Source of the DNA: an uncultured Blautia sp.
GTDB lineage: Bacteria > Bacillota > Clostridia > Lachnospirales > Lachnospiraceae
Direction: 5' to 3'
Assembly (NCBI GenBank): GCA_934426285.1
Contig: CAKRYE010000063.1
Span: 1 to 10,044, forward strand
DNA length: 10,044 nt
Part shown: positions 1 through 6,485 of the stretch, one piece after another
How positions within the stretch are numbered: position 1 is the stretch's first letter
Layout: each line of letters begins with the position of its first letter
The notes under the pieces: generated by a model
Seen by the model: the letters and a program-made list of their open reading frames with translations, nothing else
What the model was told of the DNA's origin: nothing
The model's database searches: none
Position numbers and translations under genes: made by a program

Positions 1-249
1 ACTGCACATGAGATACAGATTGTGGTTAAGGATACAGGTGTGGGAATTCCCAGGGAAGATCAGGATAGAGTGTTTGAGAGATTTTACAGAGTGGATAAAA
101 GTCATTCCAAAGAGATTGGAGGTACCGGACTGGGACTTTCTATTGTGAAGCATGCGGTGGGTACGTTGAAAGGCAGTGTTACATTGCGAAGTGAAGAAGG
201 GTGCGGAACGGAGATCTGTATGAAGTTTCCGAAGACACATGTAGAATAG
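1..249 (+). CDS. Sensor histidine kinase, PhoR-like, C-terminal fragment
   Basis: This is the 3' end of a membrane sensor kinase; its start, sensor region and phosphorylated-histidine box lie left of the window. The 82 codons visible hold the ATP-binding half of a HATPase_c domain: a G1 box (DTGVGIP), an F box (ERFYRVD) and a G2 box (GGTGLGLSIVKH), then the closing strands up to the TAG at 247-249. The wording of these boxes, with RVDKSHSKEIGGTGLGL, is typical of PhoR/WalK-type (HPK1) kinases, so a phosphate or cell-envelope role is plausible but not shown. It would phosphorylate a response regulator usually encoded just upstream. It differs in type from the YesM-like kinase at 8136-9605, so the two are unrelated systems. 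The reading frame is open from base 1. Confidence 0.9.
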   Translation, partial: TAHEIQIVVKDTGVGIPREDQDRVFERFYRVDKSHSKEIGGTGLGLSIVKHAVGTLKGSVTLRSEEGCGTEICMKFPKTHVE

Positions 250-278
250 GAATAGATTTATCTGATCGAGAGGGGGAC

Positions 279-493
279 GCGCGAAACAGCATCTCTCTGT
301 GGGTTCAGTTCTGGGGGCTAAGTAACTCTAAGGCTGGAAAAATCCGCTAAAAACATGAATAAAAATGCAAAACTCGCTCCGTCGCAGACTCCGCTCAGAC
401 AGGTTGCTATTTTTCTTCATAACGCGGATTTTCCCAGCCTAAGAGTTACTTAGCCCCCTTCAAATTCACCCACAGAGAGATGCTGTTTCGCGC
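279..493. repeat. 215-bp imperfect palindrome, MITE-like or large hairpin element
   Basis: Two long arms face each other. Outer arms 279-304 and 468-493 match perfectly over 26 bp. After about 9 unpaired or mismatched bases, 313-329 and 442-458 match over 17 bp, and 332-347 and 424-439 match with one mismatch. An inner pairing (355-370 with 404-420) has one mismatch and one bulged base. Only about 33 bases (371-403) remain as the loop, which is GC-richer than its surroundings. The element fills most of the gap between the kinase fragment and the GH3 gene and encodes no protein. The size and near-terminal symmetry resemble a non-autonomous miniature inverted-repeat element, but no target-site duplication is evident. 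The alternative is a large transcribed hairpin acting between genes; no T-run follows its 3' edge, so a simple terminator is unlikely. Confidence 0.75.
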
Positions 494-597
494 TGTGTAT
501 CGGAAGATGTAAAGATTTAATGTTTTCAGGAGTTGTTTTTTTTGATAATATGGAGAGGAGATATTTAAGAGGATTGCTATAGGCAGACATCTTTTGG

Positions 598-609
598 TAA
601 AGGAGAGGG
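598..609 (+). promoter_or_regulatory. Ribosome binding site of the GH3 gene
   Basis: A purine-rich AAAGGAGAGGG stretch lies just ahead of the ATG at 616 and fixes that start. Upstream, TTGATA at 542-547 could serve as a -35 box, but no convincing -10 box follows at 16-18 bp, so the promoter for this gene was not located. Confidence 0.6.
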
Positions 610-615
610 ATTAGG

Positions 616-3381
616 ATGAATAAGTATGGGCTGGATTTGAATAAGTATGCGGCGTTAGCGAGGCAGGCAACAGCGGAAGGCTGTGTTTTGCTGGAGAATG
701 AAGGACAGGCGCTGCCTCTTAGGGAGGGAGAACGGGTTGCTGTTTTTGGCCGCATGGCATTTCATTATTATAAAAGCGGACTTGGTTCCGGTGGTCTGGT
801 AAATACAAGATATGTAGTGGGAATTCTGGATGCGCTGAAGGAGTGTAAAGAGATTCAACTGGATGAGAAGCTGATGGGAATTTATGAGGATTGGATCAGA
901 GAAAATCCTTTTGATGAGGGACAGGGATGGGGGCGTGTGCCTTGGTGCCAGAAGGAAATGGAGGTTACGGATGAGATGCTTGGATGCGCCCGTGACAATG
1001 ATGTTTCTTTGGTTATTATCGGAAGAACCGCAGGTGAGGATCAGGATAATAATGCAGGACCGGGAAGTTATTGTCTGACTGAGACAGAGGAGGATATGAT
1101 CCGCCGGGTCTGTGAGGTGAGTAAGCGCACGGTTGTGGTGCTGAATGTTGGAAATATTGTTGATATGAGCTGGGTGGAGAAATATCATCCTCAGGCTGTC
1201 CTGTATGCATGGCAAGGTGGTCAGGAAGGTGGCAATGGTGTGGCTGATGTGCTGACCGGTAAGGTCTGCGCCTGTGGTAAGCTGACAGATACCATTGCTG
1301 AGAGGATTGAGGATTATCCATCTACGGAGAATTTTGGTGATCCATATAAGAATTATTATAAGGAAGATATTTATGTAGGTTATCGTTATTTTGAGACATT
1401 TGCGAAGGATAAGGTGCTGTATCCATTTGGATATGGCCTGTCCTATACGAATTTTGAGACAAAGGCGGAGATTTTTAAGAATACTGAGGATGAACTCACA
1501 GTGGCTGCGACGGTTACCAATATCGGTGATGTGAGGGGCAAAGAAGTTGTACAGGTTTATGTAAAAGTACCGCAGGGTAAACTTGGAAATCCGGCAAGAA
1601 AGCTGATCGGATTTGCAAAAACCCGGGAACTGGCACCGGGTGAAAAAGAAGAACTTGTTATCATCATTCCCAAATATGACATGGCCTCTTATGATGACAG
1701 TGGAGTGACAGGACACAAATCCTGTTATGTTCTGGAAGAGGGAACTTATGAGATTTTTGCAGGCAGTGATGTAAGAAGTGCGAAATCAGCAGGAACTTAC
1801 GAAGAAGAATTACGTGTAATAGAGCAGTTACAGGAGGCATATGCACCGGTTGAGAAATTCCGGAGAATGAAAGCTGTTCTGAGACAGGATGGAACTTATC
1901 AGGCAGTAACAGAAGAGGTTCCTGTCCGCACAGCAGATCCACATAAACGCAGAGAGGAAAGAATGCCGAAGACTCTGGAGTATACGGGAGATAAAGGCTA
2001 TAAGCTGGCAGATGTACTGGATAAAAAAGTTTCTATGGATGAGTTTGTGGCACAGATCAGTGAGGAAGATCTGATTGCCATGTTCCGCGGTGAAGGGATG
2101 TGCAGTCCCAAGGTTACTGCTGGAACTGCAGCCGCATTTGGCGGTGTGACAGAGTCTTTGAAGGCTCTTGGAATTCCGGTGGGCTGCTGCGCGGATGGTC
2201 CGTCAGGGATTCGTATGGATTGCGGCACAAAGGCTTTTTCTCTTCCAAATGGAACTTTGCTGGGCTGTACTTTTAATACGGAACTTGTGGGTGAACTGTA
2301 TGAAATGACAGGGAAGGAACTGCGCCTGAATAAGATCGATTCTCTTCTGGGACCTGGTATGAACATTCACAGAAATCCGCTGAACGGACGAAATTTTGAG
2401 TATATTTCCGAGGATCCGCTTCTCACAGGAAGAATCTGTGCAGCTCAGGTAAAGGCAATGGCCAAGTCCGGAATTGGCAGCACCATCAAGCATTTTTGCA
2501 GCAATAATCAGGAAGTAGGAAGAAGTACTTCAGATTCTGTAATGTCTGAGAGATGTCTCCGGGAAATTTACCTGAAGGGCTTTGAGATAGCAGTAAGAGA
2601 AGGCGGTGCCCGTTCTGTTATGACTACCTATGGAAGCGTAAATGGACTTTGGACTGCGGGAAGCTATGATCTTTGTACAACGATCCTCCGTAAAGAGTGG
2701 GGATTTGAGGGAATTGTCATGACTGACTGGTGGGCAAAATCCAACTACGAAGGTCATCAGGCAGAGGTTTCGGTAAAGGCTCCCATGGTAGCAGCTCAGA
2801 ATGATATTTATATGGTAGTAAGTGATGCCAAAGCAAATCCGGAGAAGGATGATGTGGAGGAAATGCTTCATGCAGGAAAATTGACACTGGGAGAACTGCA
2901 GAGAAATGCGGCCAATATTCTGGGATTTTTGTTAAAAAGCCCCTCTATTCTTCTTTTGACAGACAGGATCTGTGCAGAAGAGCTGGAAGCTATGAATACA
3001 AAGGAAGCAGATGATGTGGATGCTGGTGATCTGATCGCCATTACCAGTGATCCTGATACACAGGAGATGGTGGTGGATGGCAGCCTTCTTCACCCTGCAA
3101 AGGGAAATACTGATATTTTGGCAGTGACCAATGATTATATGGGAGAATTCACTGTGAAATTTGTATTGAGATCAGAGCTTGGTGAACTGGCGCAGCTTCC
3201 AATTTCTGTATTTATGGATAATATTCATAAGATGACTGTTTCTGTCCAGGGAACAAATGGAAAATGGATAGAGGAAAGCCGGCCTTTTGACATATCTTTT
3301 GGACACAATCACTATATTAAATTGTACTATGGAGCAGATAATCTGGAAATAAAAGAAATTTTATTTACTCCAAATAGGTAA
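616..3381 (+). CDS. Glycoside hydrolase family 3 beta-glucosidase, C-domain-first order
   Basis: This 921-residue enzyme should release terminal beta-linked glucose (or a related sugar) by the retaining GH3 mechanism. Its domains run in the reverse of the common order: the alpha/beta sandwich (about 1-230), an FnIII-like domain after YPFGYGLSYTNF (about 280-395), then the TIM barrel (about 470-775). This order is known from Ruminococcus albus and Butyrivibrio fibrisolvens beta-glucosidases. In the barrel, D527 (ADGPSGIR) and K625-H626 (IKHF) fit the substrate-binding residues, and D704 in VMTDWW is the expected nucleophile. E141 in GRTAGEDQD is a likely acid/base by position. About 120 residues beyond the barrel (about 800-921) look beta-rich and could be an accessory binding module; I do not recognise it. 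There is no signal peptide, so the enzyme probably acts in the cytoplasm on imported glucosides. The exact substrate is unknown. Confidence 0.93.
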   Translation: MNKYGLDLNKYAALARQATAEGCVLLENEGQALPLREGERVAVFGRMAFHYYKSGLGSGGLVNTRYVVGILDALKECKEIQLDEKLMGIYEDWIRENPFDEGQGWGRVPWCQKEMEVTDEMLGCARDNDVSLVIIGRTAGEDQDNNAGPGSYCLTETEEDMIRRVCEVSKRTVVVLNVGNIVDMSWVEKYHPQAVLYAWQGGQEGGNGVADVLTGKVCACGKLTDTIAERIEDYPSTENFGDPYKNYYKEDIYVGYRYFETFAKDKVLYPFGYGLSYTNFETKAEIFKNTEDELTVAATVTNIGDVRGKEVVQVYVKVPQGKLGNPARKLIGFAKTRELAPGEKEELVIIIPKYDMASYDDSGVTGHKSCYVLEEGTYEIFAGSDVRSAKSAGTYEEELRVIEQLQEAYAPVEKFRRMKAVLRQDGTYQAVTEEVPVRTADPHKRREERMPKTLEYTGDKGYKLADVLDKKVSMDEFVAQISEEDLIAMFRGEGMCSPKVTAGTAAAFGGVTESLKALGIPVGCCADGPSGIRMDCGTKAFSLPNGTLLGCTFNTELVGELYEMTGKELRLNKIDSLLGPGMNIHRNPLNGRNFEYISEDPLLTGRICAAQVKAMAKSGIGSTIKHFCSNNQEVGRSTSDSVMSERCLREIYLKGFEIAVREGGARSVMTTYGSVNGLWTAGSYDLCTTILRKEWGFEGIVMTDWWAKSNYEGHQAEVSVKAPMVAAQNDIYMVVSDAKANPEKDDVEEMLHAGKLTLGELQRNAANILGFLLKSPSILLLTDRICAEELEAMNTKEADDVDAGDLIAITSDPDTQEMVVDGSLLHPAKGNTDILAVTNDYMGEFTVKFVLRSELGELAQLPISVFMDNIHKMTVSVQGTNGKWIEESRPFDISFGHNHYIKLYYGADNLEIKEILFTPNR

Positions 3382-3518
3382 GACCAATTAGCGGAAAGCT
3401 TGCAATCCACTTTGATTTGTGGCATAATGATACCAATGCTCAGGACCCGTTGGAAAATCATGGGATGCATGATATTTTCAGAGTGCGGAACGGCTGTTCA
3501 GAGAAGGATGACAATTGA
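3378..3518 (+). pseudogene. Start-less 46-codon open frame after the GH3 gene, possible gene remnant
   Basis: In the frame starting at 3378 there is an open stretch of 46 codons ending in TGA at 3516-3518. It lies directly after, and in a different frame from, the GH3 stop. Its translation looks protein-like, with W, H, N and D in patterns such as HFDLWHNDTN and NHGMHDIF. It has only internal methionines and no ribosome site. It could be the decayed tail of a longer GH3 ancestor, a scrap of another gene, or chance. A possible promoter (3400-3428) falls inside it, which argues for non-coding use today. I do not recognise a family. Confidence 0.25.
3400..3428 (+). promoter_or_regulatory. Candidate promoter for the TetR-family gene
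   Basis: TTGCAA (3400-3405) and CATAAT (3423-3428) are 17 bp apart, and TGG just before the -10 box gives an extended -10 TG. Transcription would begin near 3435, about 115 bases before the regulator's start. The fit is fair, not strong. Confidence 0.35.
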
Positions 3519-3551
3519 CGGAATTAGAACAGTATGATGAGGAAAGGGTAT

Positions 3552-4106
3552 ATGTCTGGTTTTACAAAAGAGATAATTGCAAAGACTTTTACGGAAATAT
3601 TGGACGAGAAACCGATGTCCAAGGTTACAGTCAGGGATATTGTGGAACGATGTGGAGTGAACCGGAATACGTTTTATTATCATTTCCGTGATATTCCGGA
3701 TGTAGTGGAATATATTCTGAAAAAGAAATGGGACGAGATCCAGGAAGCACCTCAGGAAAAAAACTCTATTCTGGAATGTATGGAGGAAATGGCATCTTTG
3801 GCTCGGGATAACCGTAAACTGATGCTGAATGCATACAAATCAGTGAAGCGGGACACCTTTCTGATTTATATGAACGATGTTATCCTATATATTATCACGG
3901 AGTATTTTAAAAAGAACAGAAATAAATTCCAGCTGGAGGAAAATGAAATCCAGATACTGATCAGGTATTATAAATGCCTTTTTATAGGGATATTGATAGA
4001 ATGGCTGGATCATGGACTGGAAGAGGATCTGGGGACAGAAATGCGCCAGGCTGCTGAAGTGATGGAGAAGCACCGGGAACTGCATACAGTTATGAATGGA
4101 TTCTAA
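3552..4106 (+). CDS. TetR/AcrR-family transcriptional regulator, DhaS-like type
   Basis: This one-domain-plus-tail DNA-binding protein probably represses a nearby gene until a ligand binds. The N-terminal helices carry a classic TetR helix-turn-helix: KVTVRDIVERCGVNRNTFYYHF (in two parts, KVTVRDIVERCGV and NRNTFYYHF), about residues 24-45. The helical remainder is the ligand/dimer domain and resembles the DhaS-like branch common in Firmicutes; the ligand is unknown. I chose the ATG at 3552 because AGGAAAGGG sits right before it; two upstream in-frame ATGs at 3534 and 3537 lack a ribosome site and would add at most six residues. The gene stands alone between the GH3 gene and a strong terminator. 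Likely targets are itself or the DUF308/radical SAM pair just downstream, but no clear operator palindrome was found. Confidence 0.88.
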   Translation: MSGFTKEIIAKTFTEILDEKPMSKVTVRDIVERCGVNRNTFYYHFRDIPDVVEYILKKKWDEIQEAPQEKNSILECMEEMASLARDNRKLMLNAYKSVKRDTFLIYMNDVILYIITEYFKKNRNKFQLEENEIQILIRYYKCLFIGILIEWLDHGLEEDLGTEMRQAAEVMEKHRELHTVMNGF

Positions 4107-4119
4107 CTTATACAAAATA

Positions 4120-4157
4120 AAGCTCTTGTCTGATTTTTAGACAGGAGCTTTTTTTTG
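4120..4157 (+). terminator. Intrinsic terminator after the TetR-family gene
   Basis: A 12-bp stem (4120-4131 with 4139-4150, one G-T wobble) with a 7-base loop is followed by an eight-T run at 4149-4156. This is a textbook rho-independent terminator 13 bases after the regulator's stop, so the downstream pair needs its own promoter. Confidence 0.93.
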
Positions 4158-4184
4158 TCTATTTATTGTTAATTTTATCACAGT

Positions 4185-4190
4185 TATAAT
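4185..4190 (+). promoter_or_regulatory. Candidate -10 box for the DUF308/radical SAM operon
   Basis: A perfect TATAAT lies between the terminator and the DUF308 gene, 52 bases before its ATG. The nearest -35-like hexamer (TTGTTA at 4166-4171) is only 13 bp away, too close, so the promoter is either weak, activator-dependent or misjudged. Confidence 0.45.
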
Positions 4191-4241
4191 AACAGACATA
4201 AAAGGAATGGATGCAAAATAATATGGAAGGAGGAGAGAAAG

Positions 4242-4823
4242 ATGGATGCATTGAAACAGTTAAAGCTGGCAAAAAACGGATATATTGTTATGTCAATTTT
4301 ATTTATGATCCTGGGAATTTGCCTGATCATCTGGCCGGATTGTTCCATGGCAGTATTCTGTACAGCAGTGGGAATCATGCTTATAGCATATGGATGCATC
4401 AAAATTATAGGATACTTTTCCAGAGATTTTTACTGTCTGGCATTTCAGTTTGATCTTGCATTCGGAGTGCTGCTGGCAGCTGTAGGTGTGATCATTATTG
4501 TACGGAGAAATCTGGTGGTGAATCTGATCTTTGGAATTTTTGGTGTTCTGATACTTGCGGATGCGCTTTTCAAAATCCAGATGTCCATAGATGCCAAGAA
4601 ATTTGGATTAAGTCTTTGGTGGAGAATCTTACTGATGGCGATCCTCACAGGGGTTCTGGGAGTGTTGCTTCTGATCAGGCCTTTTGAGGCTGCAGAGGTT
4701 ATGATGATCCTGGTGGGAGTTTCTGTTCTGTTTGAGGGAATCCTGAATCTGTGTGTTGTTATTTATACAGTGAAAATCATCAAAAATCAGAGACAGGATA
4801 TCATAGATATGGACGAGTATTAA
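4242..4823 (+). CDS. DUF308 / HdeD-like six-helix membrane protein
   Basis: This 193-residue integral membrane protein has six hydrophobic helices, at about residues 13-31, 35-57, 66-87, 90-111, 126-146 and 151-177, with a short charged C-terminal tail (IIKNQRQDIIDMDEY). The paired-helix layout with glycine-rich helices (GILNL, GVLGVLLLIRP, FGIFGVLILAD) matches the DUF308 family, which includes E. coli HdeD, an acid-resistance-linked membrane protein; the biochemical role of the family is not known. A strong AAGGAGGAG (4227-4235) sets the ATG at 4242. It is followed after 53 bases by the radical SAM gene with no terminator between, so the two are likely co-transcribed. It may anchor or assist the radical SAM enzyme at the membrane, or respond to the same stress; both are inference. 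Confidence 0.87.
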   Translation: MDALKQLKLAKNGYIVMSILFMILGICLIIWPDCSMAVFCTAVGIMLIAYGCIKIIGYFSRDFYCLAFQFDLAFGVLLAAVGVIIIVRRNLVVNLIFGIFGVLILADALFKIQMSIDAKKFGLSLWWRILLMAILTGVLGVLLLIRPFEAAEVMMILVGVSVLFEGILNLCVVIYTVKIIKNQRQDIIDMDEY

Positions 4824-4876
4824 ATATATTAAATAAATACTACAAATACTACATTACAACAAGGAGGAGTAATATT

Positions 4877-6220
4877 ATGAATATTATGGATAAAGCAAAA
4901 CAGGCGGCTCTGATCGCTGCCGTTAAAACAGGATTAGGTTATCTTGAGAAGGATCCTGAAGTAAATATACCTAAATTAATGGAGCTGATTGATAAGGTAG
5001 TTCCGGATGGCTGGTATGAAAGCCAGAGAAATGCAATCAGAAATGCAATCCAGGATAAAAATAGTAACTGGTACAAACTGATCCTGAGAATCTATGAACT
5101 GGACCCTGGTGTACGTGAGTCATTCTTCACCAACTTTATCATCAATGCCAGTCTGAAGGGCAGTGCCATTCAGGAAGAGGTATCCGAGAAAAATAACTGT
5201 AATGTACCATGGGCAATCCTGCTGGATCCTACCAGTGCCTGTAATCTGCACTGCACAGGATGCTGGGCAGCGGAATATGGACATAAGCTGAACCTTGATT
5301 TTGACACCATCTGTTCTATTGTAGAGCAGGGCAGAAAGATTGGTACATACATGTATATTTATACAGGCGGTGAACCTCTGGTCCGCAAAAAAGACCTGAT
5401 CCGTATCTGTGAGAAATATCCGGACTGTGAGTTCCTTTCCTTTACAAACGGAACTCTGATCGATGAGGAATTCTGCCAGGAAATGCTCCGTGTAAAGAAC
5501 TTTGTTCCGGCTATCAGTCTGGAAGGTTCTGAGGAAGCAAATGACGGACGTCGTGGAGAGGGAGTATATGCCAAAGTCATGCATGCTATGGAACTGTTGA
5601 AGGCCCACAAGCTTCCTTTTGGTATTTCTACATGCTATACTTCTGCCAATGTGGACAGTGTAAGCAGTGAGGAATATTTTGATAAAATTATTGACTGTGG
5701 AGCTCTGTTTGTATGGTTCTTCCATTATATGCCGACAGGAAACGATGCAGTAGTAGAGCTGATGCCAAATCCACAGCAGCGTGAGAAAATGTATCATCAG
5801 ATCCGTAAATTCCGTCAGACCAAGTCTATTTTCAGCATGGATTTCCAGAATGACGCAGAATATGTAGGCGGATGTATTGCAGGTGGAAGACGTTATCTCC
5901 ATATCAATGCAAACGGTGATGTGGATCCTTGCGTATTTATCCATTATTCCAATTCCAACATTTATGATAACACACTGCTGGAAGCACTGAAGAGCCCGAT
6001 TTTCATGGCATATCATGACGGTCAGCCTTTCAATGAAAATATGCTCCGTCCGTGTCCGATGCTGGAGAATCCGAAGCTGCTCCGCCAGATGGTAGAGAAG
6101 TCCGGCGCCAAATCTACAGACCTTCAGTCTCCGGAAACAGCAGAACATCTCTGTGCAAAGTGTGATGCCTATGCAGAGCATTGGGCTCCGAAGGCAGAGG
6201 AGTTGTTTCATACCAAATAA
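4877..6220 (+). CDS. Radical SAM protein with SPASM-like C-terminal cysteines, function unknown
   Basis: A 447-residue enzyme that should use a 4Fe-4S cluster and S-adenosylmethionine for radical chemistry. The core shows the CxxxCxxC loop CNLHCTGCWA (C122, C126, C129) and the SAM-binding TGGEP (163-167), with FTNGTLID following. About 110 helical residues precede the core, an extension not seen in minimal radical SAM proteins. The C-terminal part holds C333, C352 (GDVDPC), C393 (RPCP), C426 and C429 (CAKC), a pattern like SPASM/twitch domains that bind auxiliary clusters. I chose the ATG at 4877 because AAGGAGGAG at 4861-4869 precedes it; the open frame runs back to about 4751 into the membrane gene but has no ribosome site there. 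SPASM enzymes often modify peptides, yet no precursor peptide is seen here; a lipid or small-molecule substrate is equally possible. Confidence 0.9.
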   Translation: MNIMDKAKQAALIAAVKTGLGYLEKDPEVNIPKLMELIDKVVPDGWYESQRNAIRNAIQDKNSNWYKLILRIYELDPGVRESFFTNFIINASLKGSAIQEEVSEKNNCNVPWAILLDPTSACNLHCTGCWAAEYGHKLNLDFDTICSIVEQGRKIGTYMYIYTGGEPLVRKKDLIRICEKYPDCEFLSFTNGTLIDEEFCQEMLRVKNFVPAISLEGSEEANDGRRGEGVYAKVMHAMELLKAHKLPFGISTCYTSANVDSVSSEEYFDKIIDCGALFVWFFHYMPTGNDAVVELMPNPQQREKMYHQIRKFRQTKSIFSMDFQNDAEYVGGCIAGGRRYLHINANGDVDPCVFIHYSNSNIYDNTLLEALKSPIFMAYHDGQPFNENMLRPCPMLENPKLLRQMVEKSGAKSTDLQSPETAEHLCAKCDAYAEHWAPKAEELFHTK

Positions 6221-6275
6221 GAGTGAAAAGTAATTTTCATGTATAAAATTGTTAACTCAAATTTAGCTAAATAGT

Positions 6276-6327
6276 CAGAAAGAGTCTTTTGTTCGGTTGT
6301 TGTAGGCCGGACAGGAGACTCTTTCTG
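6276..6327 (+). terminator. Strong 21-bp hairpin after the radical SAM gene, probable terminator
   Basis: The arms 6276-6296 and 6307-6327 pair over 21 bp without a break, using three G-U wobbles, around a 10-base loop. The wobbles pair only in the + strand RNA, so the structure is likely selected in a + strand transcript. It starts 56 bases after the radical SAM stop. The bases after it (TATTGAAC) make a poor U-run, so it may end transcription inefficiently, protect the mRNA 3' end, or allow read-through to the downstream pair. Confidence 0.55.
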
Positions 6328-6347
6328 TATTGAACGGAGGAGATAAG

Positions 6348-6380
6348 ATGCTGCGCCGGATACTGCTAAAGCTAGGATAA
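6348..6380 (+). CDS. Possible 10-residue mini-ORF ahead of the response regulator
   Basis: A near-ideal ribosome site GGAGGAGA (6336-6343) stands seven bases before an ATG that opens a 10-codon frame (MLRRILLKLG) ending in TAA at 6378-6380. The quality and spacing of the ribosome site are as good as those of the real genes here. It could be a leader peptide, since it is rich in leucine (4 of 10) and arginine, or the stub of a lost gene. It lies between the 21-bp hairpin and the regulator gene. Nothing else supports translation. Confidence 0.3.
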   Translation: MLRRILLKLG

Positions 6381-6425
6381 ATGTGAAAAATAACTTGTCT
6401 GGAAGGACAACATGTATTAAAGTTA

Positions 6426-6431
6426 TATAAT
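6426..6431 (+). promoter_or_regulatory. Candidate -10 box for the two-component operon
   Basis: A perfect TATAAT lies 54 bases before the regulator's ATG. No good -35 box is found 16-18 bp upstream. A small hairpin (6395-6400 with 6405-6410) lies just upstream and would overlap the -35 region. Confidence 0.35.
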
Positions 6432-6485
6432 TGAGAGTGTACTGTGAGCGAATGAGTGACTTATCATATTGGCAGGAGGAATAAA

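Noticed and set aside
250..300. A target-site duplication flanking the palindrome
   Set aside because: The bases just outside the arms (around 269-278 and 494-503) share no convincing direct repeat, so I do not claim one.
450..755. A 101-codon open frame on the - strand spanning the palindrome and the start of the GH3 gene
   Set aside because: It crosses both the repeat and a well-supported gene start and reads as random residues; no ribosome site or homology is visible.
655..1716. A 353-codon open frame on the - strand inside the GH3 gene
   Set aside because: It is fully antisense to a clear enzyme gene, starts without a ribosome site, and its translation is low-complexity and rich in I, H, S and L, as antisense shadows are.
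3511..3520. TTGACG as a -35 box for the TetR-family gene
   Set aside because: A -10 box at normal distance would fall inside the gene start and no such box is present there.
4211..4453. An 80-codon + strand frame overlapping the DUF308 gene
   Set aside because: It overlaps a membrane protein with a strong ribosome site in another frame, and its own ATG at 4211 lacks a good one.
4751..4876. N-terminal extension of the radical SAM protein into the DUF308 gene
   Set aside because: The extension overlaps the preceding gene and has no ribosome site, whereas AAGGAGGAG sits right before the ATG at 4877.
5120..6211. A 363-codon open frame on the - strand inside the radical SAM gene
   Set aside because: It is antisense to a gene with intact catalytic motifs and shows no family features; its length follows from codon bias in the sense gene.
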